A DNA stretch of 64,000 nt, from positions 230,799 through 294,798 of the forward strand of contig NZ_JAIEUI010000001.1 in NCBI RefSeq assembly GCF_022234545.1, read 5' to 3'. The notes beneath the pieces were generated by a model. It saw only the letters and a program-made list of their open reading frames with translations. It searched no databases and had not been told where the DNA came from. Shown here piece by piece: positions 63,737 through 64,000 of this stretch. Origin of the DNA: Paenibacillus piscarius. Lineage in GTDB: Bacteria; Bacillota; Bacilli; Paenibacillales; Paenibacillaceae. Numbering within the stretch: the stretch's first letter is position 1; every line of letters starts with the position of its first letter. The position numbers and the translations under genes were made by a program.

Positions 63737-64000
63737 AATGTAATCGGAAAACCGATTACAATGGGCCGGACGGGTGGCGCAGCCGGAAATGTAATCGGAA
63801 AACCGATTACAATGGGCCGCGTGGGTGACGTAGCCGGAAATGTAATCGGAAAACCAATTACTATGGGCCGGGCGGGTGACGTAGCCGGAAATGTAATCGG
63901 AAAACCGATTACAATGGGCCGGACGGGTGACGCAGCCGGAAATGTAATCGGAAAACCGATTACAATGGGCCGGACGGGTGACGCAGCCGGAAATGTAATC
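63737..64000. repeat. 51-bp hairpin array 4, running off the window
   Basis: Units begin at 63737, 63788, 63839, 63890, 63941 and 63992, 51 bases apart. Each opens with AATGTAATCGG-AAAA-CCGATTACAAT, a perfect nine-base stem, and a linker ending AGCCGGA. It is the same unit as array 3 but with the right arm changed. The array continues past the end of the window. Confidence 0.9.

Noticed and set aside
62524..64000. CRISPR array
   Set aside because: Repeats are palindromic and evenly spaced, but the would-be spacers are themselves near-identical between units, and no cas gene is present.

Overview
The window reads as a chromosomal carbohydrate-use region of a Paenibacillus-like member of the Bacillota. 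The evidence is strong AGGAGG-type ribosome sites, frequent TTG and GTG starts, YesM/YesN-type two-component systems beside lipoprotein sugar importers that lack their own ATPase, very large S-layer (SLH) anchored glycosidases, and xylanases close to Bacillus subtilis XynC and XynD. No tRNA, rRNA, transposase, integrase, phage or Cas gene was seen.

Layout. 0.1-1.5 kb: GH27 alpha-galactosidase and a 65-residue zinc-ribbon protein. 1.7-8.8 kb: response regulator, histidine kinase, lipoprotein and two permeases (LplABC type). 8.9-14.2 kb, minus strand: 1740-residue SLH surface protein with a clan GH-A-like domain. 14.6-22.9 kb: second two-component system, then an importer with two binding proteins. 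23-24 kb: Eis-like acetyltransferase. 24.6-33.2 kb: third two-component system (minus), divergent from permeases, binding protein and beta-glucuronidase. 33.6-38.4 kb: two AraC regulators around an unassigned 658-residue toroid-like enzyme and a GNAT. 38.8-46.5 kb: GH30 glucuronoxylanase and a 1922-residue GH30-like SLH protein. 46.9-57.3 kb: kinase, regulator and sugar-binding lipoprotein (minus), divergent from a YtfQ/YtfR/YtfT/YjfF-type furanose importer and a second YtfQ-like lipoprotein. 57.5-62.2 kb: two GH43 enzymes and a GH10 xylanase. 63.0-63.7 kb: an unrecognised HTH-like protein between two repeat arrays.

The genes form a hemicellulose programme: surface-anchored and secreted enzymes cut glucuronoarabinoxylan, several lipoprotein importers take up the products, and membrane kinases with AraC-type regulators set expression. 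Two shared DNA motifs link regulators to targets: one at 14.39, 14.51 and 18.21 kb, the other at 51.34 and 57.34 kb.

The most unusual signal is non-coding. Arrays of about 51-bp units, different in sequence but alike in period and most with a hairpin at one end of the unit, occur at 24.2, 33.3, 36.7, 46.8, 62.5 and 63.7 kb. Four of the five gaps between convergent genes hold one and none of the five divergent gaps does. The last two arrays share one unit and bracket the HTH-like gene.
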